Shown: positions 45,649 to 54,222 of the stretch, one piece after another
Numbering within the stretch: the stretch's first letter is position 1
Layout of the letters: each line of letters begins with the position of its first letter
Assembly: GCA_025800345.1 (NCBI GenBank)
Contig: JAOXSB010000069.1
Coordinates: forward strand, 1 to 55,689
Direction: 5' to 3'
From: Mangrovicoccus sp.
GTDB lineage: Bacteria > Pseudomonadota > Alphaproteobacteria > Rhodobacterales > Rhodobacteraceae
Length of the DNA: 55,689 nt
Position numbers and translations under genes: made by a program
The notes under the pieces: generated by a model
What the model was told of the DNA's origin: nothing
Databases searched by the model: none
What the model saw: only the letters and a program-made list of their open reading frames with translations

Positions 45649-46152
45649 TCAGCCTTTGATTTTGGAGAATTTATCCAGCATCGCGTCGCGCACTTCAGGT
45701 GCCACGAAATTAGAGACATCCCCCCCAAGCCGGGCGATTTCCTTAACCAAACGCGAAGCGATGGCTTGATGCTGCGCTTCGGCCATCAAGAACACGGTTT
45801 CGATATCGTCGCGCAGAGCGCGGTTCATGCCCACCATCTGGAACTCATACTCGAAATCCGAAACCGCACGCAGCCCGCGAATGATCATCGAGGCCCCAAC
45901 ATCCACTGCGCAATCGATCAGCAGGTTTTCAAACGGATGCACGATGATCTCGGTGCCAGTCTCGGATCGCAGCCCCCCGCATTGCTCTTCGATCATCTCC
46001 ACACGTTCCTCGAGCGAGAAAAGCGGCCCCTTATCGCGGTTGATCGCGACACCAATCACCAAACGGTCCACCAGCGAACAGCTGCGCCGGATGATATCGG
46101 AATGGCCTTTCGTTAACGGGTCAAACGTCCCGGGATAGAGCGCCGTGCGCAT
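45649..46152 (-). CDS. coaD: Phosphopantetheine adenylyltransferase
   Basis: CoaD adenylates 4'-phosphopantetheine in coenzyme A synthesis. The 167-residue protein begins with the nucleotidyltransferase motif ALYPGTFDPLTKGHSDII (T/HxGH), followed by the central RGLRAVSDFEYEFQM. The C-terminal IASRLVKEIARLGGDVSNFV corresponds to the ISSTxxR-type block. Length is normal. It converges with gap. Confidence 0.97.
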   Translation of the reverse strand: MRTALYPGTFDPLTKGHSDIIRRSCSLVDRLVIGVAINRDKGPLFSLEERVEMIEEQCGGLRSETGTEIIVHPFENLLIDCAVDVGASMIIRGLRAVSDFEYEFQMVGMNRALRDDIETVFLMAEAQHQAIASRLVKEIARLGGDVSNFVAPEVRDAMLDKFSKIKG

Positions 46153-46275
46153 GTGTTTTCCCCTCTCTTCTCTGTGCGCGGACGCAACAATATTGCGCAG
46201 GCCATTGCAAGCGCATCTGTTATGGGACGGTTACAGGGGGTCAGAAAACCGCAGGGTACCGCGAACCAATGGGGG

Positions 46276-46710
46276 TCAGTTCCCCATGATCATGCCTTGC
46301 AGGGCGATTTTCTCCATCTCCAATTCCGAAAGCCTGGCTTTGACCACATCACCGATAGAGATCAACCCGATCATCTCGCCCTGCTCCATCACCGGCAAAT
46401 GGCGAAACCGGCCTTTGGTCATCATGCGGAACACATCATCGCTATTATCTTGACGCTGGGCGCAGACCGGCTCGCGGGTCATGATCTGCTCTACCAGATC
46501 TTCCATACAGGCTGGACCGCGCCGCCCAAGCTCCCGCACAATGTCGCGCTCTGACAGGATGCCAATCACTGTCTTGCCATCGGGCGAGACGATCAATGCC
46601 CCAATTTGTCGGCTCGATAGCAGCCCAGCGGCCTCGGAAATCCGCGCATCTGGCGCAATGGTGACCACCCCATCATCAGCTTTTGTTCTCAATATCTGAT
46701 GCACACGCAT
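46276..46710 (-). CDS. CBS-domain pair protein
   Basis: The 144-residue protein consists of two CBS motifs (about residues 8-62 and 75-130) with the usual ISEAAGLLSSRQIGALIV and FRMMTKGRFRHLPVME patterns, forming one Bateman module. No catalytic domain is attached. Such stand-alone CBS proteins often bind adenine nucleotides and regulate partners, which cannot be identified here. It lies 64 bases downstream of a LysR gene on the same strand. Confidence 0.9.
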   Translation of the reverse strand: MRVHQILRTKADDGVVTIAPDARISEAAGLLSSRQIGALIVSPDGKTVIGILSERDIVRELGRRGPACMEDLVEQIMTREPVCAQRQDNSDDVFRMMTKGRFRHLPVMEQGEMIGLISIGDVVKARLSELEMEKIALQGMIMGN

Positions 46711-46774
46711 GCAAACCCTCCCTCGTTTTATTATTTGCCTCCAAATGCAGCGTCTCTAGGGAACAGCATCCCTG

Positions 46775-47668
46775 TCAATAGCCTAATAGGCCAGAACTGT
46801 CCGCAGGAATGGACAATTCTTGGTTAACAGCGGCAATGAACTGCTCACGAAAGATGCGCATACGCTCAAATTGCGTATCTGTGCGCCGCGCGGCCACAAA
46901 ATAGCTGCGCTTGATAGCCAGTTCGGGCAGCACGCGCACCAAATTGGGATCTCGGGCCAGGGTGAAATCATGCACCAAGCCAATCCCCGCCCCTTGGCGC
47001 AGCCATTGCCATTGCACCAAGACCGAATTGGATCGCAGCATTGCGGGCGGTGCTTTCAGCTCTGGCGGGATGTCCAAATTCGGATCGATGAGCAATTCCG
47101 GAATATAGGTGATCACCGGAAGCTCTTGCAGCAGATGCTCTGGGTTGCGCCCCTGCACCGCCGAGCGGGCCGCCGCAAAATGCAGTTCGTAATCGGCTAA
47201 GGGCAGCGTTTCGATGCCTTTGGAGCGCGCCGGTGTCAGCGTAACCGCAAGATCCACTTCGCGCCCCAGCAAATCCACCTCGCGCGGGGTGGCTACGATA
47301 TCGATCACAAGCCCTGGATTGGCCTCGGTCAGCGACGCGCAGATCTGAGGCAGCAGAAATGTGGCGCAACCATCAGGGGCGCCGATCCGCACCCGCCCGG
47401 ATACGGTCTCGGTCTCATCGCGAAACCCTGATGTGATGTCCGACATCAAATCCTCTAGGGCTTCGGCCTGAGGCAATAGCCGCAATCCCGCATCGGTGAG
47501 CCGATAGCCTTTGGGAGATTTGGCGAAAAGCATCGCCCCAAGATCGGATTCAAGCCGTCCGATGCGCCGTCCCACCGTCGCCGCATCCTTGGCCAAATGC
47601 TGGGCTGCGGCTGTAATGCTGCCCCGCCGCGCCACCATGAGAAAGATCAACAGATCGTCAGATTGCAT
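46775..47668 (-). CDS. LysR-family regulator divergent from mmsA
   Basis: The 297-residue protein has an N-terminal helix-turn-helix (GSITAAAQHLAKDAATVGRRIGRLE, residues 15-39) and a C-terminal effector-binding domain. It is transcribed away from mmsA with 95 bases between start codons. This is the classical layout of a LysR regulator and its target, so control of methylmalonate-semialdehyde dehydrogenase is a reasonable inference. Direct repeats in the shared spacer could be its binding sites. Confidence 0.92.
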   Translation of the reverse strand: MQSDDLLIFLMVARRGSITAAAQHLAKDAATVGRRIGRLESDLGAMLFAKSPKGYRLTDAGLRLLPQAEALEDLMSDITSGFRDETETVSGRVRIGAPDGCATFLLPQICASLTEANPGLVIDIVATPREVDLLGREVDLAVTLTPARSKGIETLPLADYELHFAAARSAVQGRNPEHLLQELPVITYIPELLIDPNLDIPPELKAPPAMLRSNSVLVQWQWLRQGAGIGLVHDFTLARDPNLVRVLPELAIKRSYFVAARRTDTQFERMRIFREQFIAAVNQELSIPADSSGLLGY

Positions 47669-47763
47669 TGTATACCCGCAAAAATGCTAGACTACTTTGG
47701 CATATGTCTTGTAGATGGCTTATTTTCGCAATGCTACTATGGGCGTAAACAGGGAGAAAGCTC
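47669..47763. promoter_or_regulatory. LysR / mmsA divergent control region with direct repeats
   Basis: CGCAAAAATGCTA followed by CTAC (47678-47696) and CGCAATGCTACTA (47727-47739) are imperfect direct repeats about 49 bases apart. They flank an AT-rich centre with the palindrome CATATG (47701-47706). GGGAG precedes the mmsA ATG. This is a plausible LysR-type control region. Confidence 0.4.
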
Positions 47764-49263
47764 ATGCAACAGATCGGTCACTTTATCGATGGGTCAATAG
47801 TCTGCGGCACATCAGGTCGCCAAGCCGATGTGTTCAACCCCGCCACCGGCGAAGTGCAAGCACAGGTGGCTTTGGCCTCGCGCGCTGAGGTGGATGATGC
47901 TGTGGCCCGCGCAGCGGAGGCTCAAAAAGCCTGGGGCGCGACCAATCCGCAAAAACGCGCCCGCGTGATGATGGCCTTTGTACGATTGCTCAACCGCGAT
48001 ATGGACAAGCTGGCCGAAGCGCTGAGCCGCGAGCATGGCAAAACCATTCCCGACGCCAAAGGCGATGTGCAGCGCGGGCTGGAAGTGGTGGAATTCTGCA
48101 TTGGTGCGCCGCATCTGTTGAAGGGCGAGTTCACCGACAGCGCGGGCCCGGGCATTGATATGTATTCCATGCGCCAACCCCTTGGCGTGGTGGCGGGCAT
48201 CACCCCGTTCAATTTCCCAGCCATGATCCCCATGTGGAAAATGGCCCCGGCCCTGGCCTGCGGCAATGCCTTTATCCTCAAACCTTCTGAGCGCGATCCA
48301 TCTGTGCCGATGATGCTGGCAGAGCTGCTCAAAGAAGCGGGCCTGCCCGATGGGGTGTTGCAAGTGGTCAATGGCGATAAAGAAGCCGTGGATGCGATCT
48401 TGGACAACCCGACCATCCAAGCGGTGGGCTTTGTGGGCTCCACCCCGATCGCGCAATATATTTATGAGCGTGGCTGCGCCAATGGCAAACGGGTGCAATG
48501 CTTTGGCGGTGCCAAGAACCACATGATCATCATGCCCGATGCGGATATGGATCAAGCCGCTGATGCGCTGGTGGGCGCTGGCTATGGTGCGGCGGGCGAG
48601 CGCTGCATGGCGATCTCGGTTGCGGTGCCCGTGGGCGATGAAACCGCAGATCGTTTGATCGAAAAGCTGGTGCCGCGCATCGAAAAGCTCAATGTCGCGC
48701 CTTATACTGCGGGCGATGATGTGGATTACGGCCCGGTGGTCACCGCTGCGGCCAAAGAAAATATCGCCCGCCTGGTGCAAAGCGGCATCGATCAAGGCGC
48801 GGAATTGGTGGTGGATGGGCGCAATTTCACCTTGCAAGGCTATGAGAACGGGTTCTTTGTCGGCCCCCATCTTTTCGACCGGGTGACCAAGGATATGGAT
48901 ATTTACCGTACCGAGATTTTCGGACCGGTTCTGTCCACCGTGCGCGCTCAAAGCTATGAAGAAGCGCTCAGCCTGGCCATGGATCATGAATATGGCAATG
49001 GCACCGCGATCTTCACCCGAGATGGGGATGCGGCGCGTGATTTCGCCAATCGGATCAATATCGGCATGGTGGGCGTCAATGTGCCAATCCCCGTGCCGCT
49101 GGCCTATCACACCTTTGGCGGCTGGAAGAAATCGGGCTTTGGCGATCTGAACCAGCACGGGCCTGATGCGTTCCGCTTTTACACCCGGACCAAAACCGTG
49201 ACCTCGCGCTGGCCCTCGGGCATCAAAGAAGGCGGCGAGTTCAACTTCAAAGCCATGGACTAA
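47764..49263 (+). CDS. mmsA: Methylmalonate-semialdehyde dehydrogenase (CoA-acylating)
   Basis: MmsA oxidises methylmalonate semialdehyde to propionyl-CoA in valine, thymine and myo-inositol breakdown. The 499-residue aldehyde dehydrogenase has the nucleotide-binding segment VGFVGSTPIAQYIY, the catalytic cysteine in GERCMAIS and the family signature TPFNFPAMIPMWKMAPAL. The MMSDH-typical C-terminus SRWPSG ends the protein. The neighbouring LysR gene is its likely regulator. Other valine-pathway genes are not in the window. Confidence 0.95.
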   Translation: MQQIGHFIDGSIVCGTSGRQADVFNPATGEVQAQVALASRAEVDDAVARAAEAQKAWGATNPQKRARVMMAFVRLLNRDMDKLAEALSREHGKTIPDAKGDVQRGLEVVEFCIGAPHLLKGEFTDSAGPGIDMYSMRQPLGVVAGITPFNFPAMIPMWKMAPALACGNAFILKPSERDPSVPMMLAELLKEAGLPDGVLQVVNGDKEAVDAILDNPTIQAVGFVGSTPIAQYIYERGCANGKRVQCFGGAKNHMIIMPDADMDQAADALVGAGYGAAGERCMAISVAVPVGDETADRLIEKLVPRIEKLNVAPYTAGDDVDYGPVVTAAAKENIARLVQSGIDQGAELVVDGRNFTLQGYENGFFVGPHLFDRVTKDMDIYRTEIFGPVLSTVRAQSYEEALSLAMDHEYGNGTAIFTRDGDAARDFANRINIGMVGVNVPIPVPLAYHTFGGWKKSGFGDLNQHGPDAFRFYTRTKTVTSRWPSGIKEGGEFNFKAMD

Positions 49264-49284
49264 ACCACTGGCTTGCATAAACAA

Positions 49285-49378
49285 CTGACCCAAGCGCCAA
49301 ACCAGCATGCCTTCGGCATTGGCGCGCAGGGTCAGTTTCGAGGCGGCGGCGCATGGGGAAACCCGGCGCCGCCGCCCT
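49285..49378. other. Two consecutive long hairpins filling the mmsA / DUF4188 spacer
   Basis: Hairpin 1 nests CTGACCC/GGGTCAG (49285-49291 and 49329-49335), GCGCCA/TGGCGC (49294-49299 and 49320-49325) and ATGCC/GGCAT (49307-49311 and 49315-49319). Hairpin 2 is an 11-base perfect stem, GGCGGCGGCGC/GCGCCGCCGCC (49342-49352 and 49366-49376), topped by GGG-GAAA-CCC, a GNRA tetraloop. No T-run follows on either strand. The element covers most of the 126-base convergent spacer. Confidence 0.6.
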
Positions 49379-49389
49379 CTGTGAAAGGG

Positions 49390-49848
49390 TTACTGCGCGG
49401 CTTGGCTTTTACTGCGCAGCGGGTTCAGGGATCCACATTTGCCAAGCCCATGGGCCGGCATTCCGGTGTAAAGCGAGCTATAGGCCCCATCTTCCACCAA
49501 AAACGCCTCATACCAGACGCCGAAGGCCCGGCGTTCATTGCTTTGGCTTTTCTGGGTGAAATCATCCCATGCGGGCCAGATCGACCGCCCGTCGCCCTGA
49601 ATATAAGATTCAAGATGCTCTAAGCTGCGCCAATATTGCGCTTGGGTTAAGAAACCCAGATTGCTGCATCCCATGAAGCCCGAATCTGAATGAGATTCGT
49701 AAAGCTCTTTCTTGAGATCGCTGAACGCTTTGACCATGGGCAGCCATTCTTGCACCCGAAATGGCCGATTGATCCGCATTCCGACGAGAAAAACCACAAA
49801 CGGGCCCTCAACCTGAGCGGTCATACGGTTGGGAATTATCATACTCAT
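49390..49848 (-). CDS. DUF4188-like small protein (dimeric alpha-beta barrel type)
   Basis: The 152-residue protein has the pattern [27 protein letters not shown] near the N-terminus, followed by [14 protein letters not shown] and a C-terminal [29 protein letters not shown] recognise this as the DUF4188/monooxygenase-like family, whose members are related to ABM-fold or heme-dependent proteins but whose function is not established. Met codons at positions 1, 3 and 9 are all possible starts. It is divergent from the YbdK-like ligase gene. Confidence 0.7.
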   Translation of the reverse strand: MSMIIPNRMTAQVEGPFVVFLVGMRINRPFRVQEWLPMVKAFSDLKKELYESHSDSGFMGCSNLGFLTQAQYWRSLEHLESYIQGDGRSIWPAWDDFTQKSQSNERRAFGVWYEAFLVEDGAYSSLYTGMPAHGLGKCGSLNPLRSKSQAAQ

Positions 49849-49992
49849 GATGCGCTGCTCTTGTACGTAAACTGGCGCGACTATGCCCCAAGAGCCCGGC
49901 TCTGCCCAGATCAGAACAGCGCTTGGGCAAAAAAGCTCAACGTCACGTATAAACTCTTTGCACTTTGCCTAAACGCTGGTGTCAATGAAGCC

Positions 49993-51120
49993 ATGACGTC
50001 ACCAAGTTTTTCCCTGGGAATCGAAGAGGAATATCTCCTCGTTCATCGCGAAAGCGGCGATTTGGCCGAAGCCCCTGCCGGTTTGATGGAAGCGTGCCAA
50101 AAAGATCTGCAAGATCAGGTCAGCCCGGAATATCTGCAATGTCAGATCGAAGTGGGCACACGGGTTTGCGCCGATATCGACGCCGCCCGCACAGATCTGC
50201 GCCATCTGCGCAGCACCATCGCCCGCCGTGCCGCGGAATTTGACCTCGCCCCGATCGCTGTGTCTTGCCACCCATTTTCCGATTGGAAACGCCAATCCCA
50301 CACCCGCAAGGAACGCTATGATGCGCTCCATAGTGATTTGGCCGGGGTGGCAGAACGGCTGTTGATCTGCGGCATGCATGTGCATGTGGGGCTTGATGAT
50401 GATGCCCTGCGCATCGATTTGCTGCCCCAGCTATCTTATTTTCTGCCGCATTTGCTGGCACTGTCGGCCTCTTCGCCACTATGGCGCGGGGATGATACGG
50501 GGCTGTGTTCCTATCGCCTGACGGTTTTTGACAATTTGCCCCGTACCGGCCTGCCCCCGCGCTTTGAATCCTGGGCCGATTATGAGGCCACCACCGGGGT
50601 TTTGATTGATCTCGGCATTATCGAGGATACCAGCAAGATCTGGTGGGATCTGCGGCCCTCGCACCGCTTTCCCACGCTCGAGACGCGCATTTGCGATGTA
50701 TGCCCACGGCTGGAACATGCATTGGGCATTGCGGCCCTGACCCGCGCTTTGCTGCGCATGCTTTGGCGGCTGCGGCGCAACAATCAGCGCTGGCGGCAAT
50801 ATGATAGCTTTTTGATCAATGAAAATCGCTGGCGGGCGCAGCGCTATGGCACTGGCGGCTCGCTGATTGATTTCGGCGCGCGGGAAAAAATCCCTTATGA
50901 AGCCCTGTTTGATGATCTGTTAGAACTGGTATCTGAGGATCTCGATGCGCTTGGCGGGCGGGCCGAGGTCGAGGCGTTGCGTGATCTGGTCAGTAATGGC
51001 TGCGCCGCAGATCGACAGCGGGCCGTGCGCCGCGCCGCGCTTGAAGCCGGGGCGGATCTGGCAGAGGCCAATCGCGCGGTGGTGCGCTATCTGGCCGAGG
51101 AATTCACCGCCGATCTGTAA
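49993..51120 (+). CDS. YbdK-type carboxylate-amine ligase (GCS2 family)
   Basis: The 375-residue protein starts [17 protein letters not shown], where LGIEEE(Y/F) is the acidic metal-ATP signature of the glutamate-cysteine ligase type 2 family. The middle has [10 protein letters not shown] and the later part has [16 protein letters not shown]. YbdK proteins show weak glutamate-cysteine ligase activity in vitro, but their true substrate is unknown. The frame is open to 49690, but the upstream part is antisense to the DUF4188 gene and not family-like. It converges with the ABC permease gene. Confidence 0.88.
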   Translation: MTSPSFSLGIEEEYLLVHRESGDLAEAPAGLMEACQKDLQDQVSPEYLQCQIEVGTRVCADIDAARTDLRHLRSTIARRAAEFDLAPIAVSCHPFSDWKRQSHTRKERYDALHSDLAGVAERLLICGMHVHVGLDDDALRIDLLPQLSYFLPHLLALSASSPLWRGDDTGLCSYRLTVFDNLPRTGLPPRFESWADYEATTGVLIDLGIIEDTSKIWWDLRPSHRFPTLETRICDVCPRLEHALGIAALTRALLRMLWRLRRNNQRWRQYDSFLINENRWRAQRYGTGGSLIDFGAREKIPYEALFDDLLELVSEDLDALGGRAEVEALRDLVSNGCAADRQRAVRRAALEAGADLAEANRAVVRYLAEEFTADL

Positions 51121-51132
51121 CTTAGGGTTGGG

Positions 51133-51930
51133 TTAACTATAGCTGCGTCTGCGCCATTCTTGGGCGCGGGCCTCAAGGGGATGCACCAGCGCAAACTCGA
51201 TCACCAGCATCACTGCAACAAAGCTCAGCGCATAGGCCAGCACATGGGCAATATCAAAGAGTTGGAAATAGAGATGGATCTGAAACCCAACCCCATCTGA
51301 GAGGCCCAGAAACTCCACCACCAGCACGATTTTCCAAATGATCGCCAGCCCGTTGCGTATGGAGGTAAGCAAATACGGCGCGAGCTGCGGCCCGATGATA
51401 TGGGCCAGTCGTGTGAACGGGCTTAGGCGATAGACCCGCGCCATATCGGTCAAATCGCGATCCAACACCCGCACCCCTTCGCGGATCGTCACCGCCACCA
51501 TAGCCGTTTTATTGATGGCAACCGCTGTGATGGCGGCGGTCTCATTCAAGCCGATCCAAAGATAGCACAGCACGATCACCACCAATGCTGGGATGTTAAG
51601 AAACACCATCACCCAGGGATCCAGCCATTGGTTCAGCCGCGGCCAAAGCCCTAAGATCAGGCCCAAGACACAGCCCAGCCCCATGGCCAGGCCAAAGGCC
51701 AGGGCCACCCGCCGCAAGGTCGCCCCCATATGATGGGCCAAATCCCCGGCTAGGGCCTCGCTGCGGATCACTTGCCACACGGCCAAGGGCCCTGGCAGCA
51801 ATTCGGGATCCGCTTTGATCTGCGCCAGCAGCAACCAAAACAGCACAAATCCCAAAAGTGATAAAATCATCACTTTGGGCTCGCGTCCCCGGCGCTCAGG
51901 CCGGGCAATACCGTTGGCTTTATCTGTCAT
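51133..51930 (-). CDS. ABC transporter permease, SsuC/TauC-type, without partner genes nearby
   Basis: The 265-residue protein has six predicted membrane helices. The BPD permease coupling motif region lies around residues 160-190 (DLTDMARVYRLSPFTRLAHIIGPQLAPYLL), as in nitrate/taurine/sulfonate/thiamine-precursor permeases. It lacks both a substrate-binding protein and an ATPase gene next to it: the gene downstream is convergent and the gene upstream (nosR-like) is divergent. It must borrow partners encoded elsewhere or be a remnant of a larger locus; the reading frame itself is intact. Confidence 0.88.
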   Translation of the reverse strand: MTDKANGIARPERRGREPKVMILSLLGFVLFWLLLAQIKADPELLPGPLAVWQVIRSEALAGDLAHHMGATLRRVALAFGLAMGLGCVLGLILGLWPRLNQWLDPWVMVFLNIPALVVIVLCYLWIGLNETAAITAVAINKTAMVAVTIREGVRVLDRDLTDMARVYRLSPFTRLAHIIGPQLAPYLLTSIRNGLAIIWKIVLVVEFLGLSDGVGFQIHLYFQLFDIAHVLAYALSFVAVMLVIEFALVHPLEARAQEWRRRSYS

Positions 51931-52035
51931 AAGCCAAGCCTAGCCCGGGCCTGACCTGTGCAGAAAGGGCGCAGCGCTCTGGCTTAGACCATCGTCGCAT
52001 AGGCCAGCACTATCGGCTCTGCATAGGCTCACGCC

Positions 52036-54201
52036 ATGAAGAGGGTTGTTGTTATAGCGCGCGCCATGGCCATGCTTTGGGCGCTTTGGATCACCGCAAT
52101 GCAGGCCGCCATCGCCGCGCCCCAAGAGGGGCTGCTGACCCGCGAGGCCCTGCAAGATTATATCTATGCGCCGTATGAGCTGGGCGAGCCGCTGAATGAG
52201 AAAGGCGTTTGGAGCCTACTCAATTCCGGCGGCGCAGAAGCGGGGTTTGTGTTTGAAACCGAACCGCTCGCGCCGCTGCCAGGGTTTTCGGGCGCTGCCA
52301 TCAATATGCTGGTCATCTTGGATCTGGATGGGCGATTTTTAGATGTGCGGCTGATTTCCCATGACGAGCCGATTTTCGTCTCGGGGCTCGGCGAGGCCCC
52401 TTTCCGCAAGTTTATGGAACAATATCGCGGCCATTCCATCTCGGAATCGCTGGTGGTGGGCACGCCTTATGGCGGTGGCGGCTCTGATGGCGGCGCGCTT
52501 GTCTATCTTGATGGGGTGACCAAAGCCACCGCCAGCGTGCGCATCGCCCATGAGAGTATTCTGGCGGCAACGCTGCAAGTGGCGCGAGAAAAGATGAAAG
52601 GCGTGGCCACGGGCCCGCCCGCTTTTCCCGATCCCGAGCATAACGAGCCGCTGAGCTGGGCCGATCTGGTGGATCAGGGCATTGCCAGCAATCTACATAT
52701 CACCAACGCGCAGGTGGATGCGGCCTTTGCGGGCACCCGCTTTGCCGATGATGACCCAGAGGCCACGGATTATCCCGAGGAAACCTATCTCGATCTGTGG
52801 ATCGTCGATTTGGGGCCCGGCTCTATCGCCCGGGCAGCTTTGTCCGAAGACGGCTATGACGAGCTGCAAGAATTTCTCACCATCTCGCCTCAGGACGAGC
52901 CGATTTTGGTGATCGAGGCGGGGCGTCACGGGCTGGTTTCACCAGATTTCGTTCGCAACACTGCGCCCGATTGGATCTCGGCCGAGCAAGGCGGGTTACC
53001 GGTGCAATTGCGCGATGCCGATCTTTTTGTAGAGTTGCACCAGGATCTGCCGGACGCTTTGCAAGATGGGGTGGCGATGATCTTGCGCGCTGATCGCCGT
53101 TTGGGATTTGATCCCTCAGCGCCTTGGGACATGCATATCCAAGCGGTGCGTGAACACGGGATCTTTCAACCCGAGATTGGCTCGGTCAGCTTTACCGCCA
53201 CCCATGAAAGCCCGGCGCGGTTTTTCAAACGCATCGAGCCGCCCAAGCAACTGCCCCCATGGCTAGAGGCGATCTATAATCGCCAAAGCGATTTGATCGT
53301 TCTGGGGGCGGTGCTGCTGGCGCTAAGCGGTGCATTGCTGTTTCCCGCCGCGTTGTCGCGCCAACGGGGCTTTGGCGCCGCACGCTTGGTGATCTTGGGC
53401 TTTACCTTGGGCTTTATCGGTTGGTGGGGTCAGGGGCAGCTTTCCATCGTGACCGTCATGGCGACAATCACCACTTTGGCCCAGGGCGGCAGCCTCGGTT
53501 TCCTGGCCTATGATCCCTTCTCAGCCCTCATTTGGATCGCCGTAATCCTTGGCTTTATCCTCTGGGGGCGCGGGCTTTTCTGTGGCTGGCTCTGCCCCTT
53601 TGGGGTGCTGCAAGAATTTGCCCATAAGGTAGGGCGCCTGATGCGCCTGCCGCAATTGCGGGTCGGGGATCGCGCGGATTGGTGGCTTGTGCGTTTCAAA
53701 TACCTGGCCTTTGCCGGGCTGATCGCCACCGCTTTGATCGCCCCTGAACATGTGGATAGCGCAGCTGAGATCGAGCCCTTTAAAACCGCCATCACCGTGT
53801 TTTTCGTGCGCGAATGGTATTATGTGGCCTATGCCGCGTTTTGGCTGCTGCTGGGCATGGTGCTGTTCAAGGGATATTGCCGCTATGTCTGCCCGCTTGG
53901 GGCCTTCATGGCGATTGGCGGACTGCTGCGCGGGCGCGATTGGATCGCCCGGCGGGCCGAATGCGGCAGCCCCTGCCAGCTGTGCCGGGTGAAATGCGAC
54001 TATCGCGCCATCAAACCCAGTGGCGAGATTGCCTATTCCGAGTGCTTCCAATGCCTTGATTGTGTGGAAATCCACGAGGATGAAAGCCAATGCGTGCCGC
54101 TGATCCTGGCCGCCAAAAAAGCCCGCCGTGGCAGGGCCCAACCTGCACCTTCTCAACCTGCCGTGAGCCCAGGGGGCAAAGCCCCGCTGCCCGCCGAATA
54201 A
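52036..54201 (+). CDS. nosR: NosR-like membrane protein with FMN-binding and polyferredoxin domains
   Basis: NosR-type proteins carry electrons across the membrane through a covalent periplasmic FMN and cytosolic iron-sulfur clusters, classically to nitrous-oxide reductase. The 721-residue protein has a signal peptide (about 1-28), an FMN-binding domain with the flavinylation motif DGVTKATAS (159-167; T166 the likely attachment site), about six membrane helices, two CxxxCP motifs (CGWLCPFG from 516, CRYVCPLG from 615), and ferredoxin-like cysteines from 643 (CGSPCQLCRVKC, CFQCLDC). No nosZ is adjacent and no FNR box is seen upstream, so its partner enzyme is open. Confidence 0.88.
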   Translation: MKRVVVIARAMAMLWALWITAMQAAIAAPQEGLLTREALQDYIYAPYELGEPLNEKGVWSLLNSGGAEAGFVFETEPLAPLPGFSGAAINMLVILDLDGRFLDVRLISHDEPIFVSGLGEAPFRKFMEQYRGHSISESLVVGTPYGGGGSDGGALVYLDGVTKATASVRIAHESILAATLQVAREKMKGVATGPPAFPDPEHNEPLSWADLVDQGIASNLHITNAQVDAAFAGTRFADDDPEATDYPEETYLDLWIVDLGPGSIARAALSEDGYDELQEFLTISPQDEPILVIEAGRHGLVSPDFVRNTAPDWISAEQGGLPVQLRDADLFVELHQDLPDALQDGVAMILRADRRLGFDPSAPWDMHIQAVREHGIFQPEIGSVSFTATHESPARFFKRIEPPKQLPPWLEAIYNRQSDLIVLGAVLLALSGALLFPAALSRQRGFGAARLVILGFTLGFIGWWGQGQLSIVTVMATITTLAQGGSLGFLAYDPFSALIWIAVILGFILWGRGLFCGWLCPFGVLQEFAHKVGRLMRLPQLRVGDRADWWLVRFKYLAFAGLIATALIAPEHVDSAAEIEPFKTAITVFFVREWYYVAYAAFWLLLGMVLFKGYCRYVCPLGAFMAIGGLLRGRDWIARRAECGSPCQLCRVKCDYRAIKPSGEIAYSECFQCLDCVEIHEDESQCVPLILAAKKARRGRAQPAPSQPAVSPGGKAPLPAE

Positions 54202-54222
54202 GCTAGAAAAGCGAGACCCGTC

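Noticed and set aside
47812..49308. 498-codon open frame on the minus strand opposite mmsA
   Set aside because: It is an antisense shadow of a well-supported dehydrogenase, with no ribosome site and no recognisable motif.
49690..49992. N-terminal extension of the YbdK-like gene
   Set aside because: It is antisense to the DUF4188 gene and not similar to the ligase family, which begins at the LGIEEE region just after 49993.
51931..52035. Possible FNR/anaerobic control site upstream of the nosR-like gene
   Set aside because: I searched by eye for TTGAT-N4-ATCAA and close variants and found none in the spacer.
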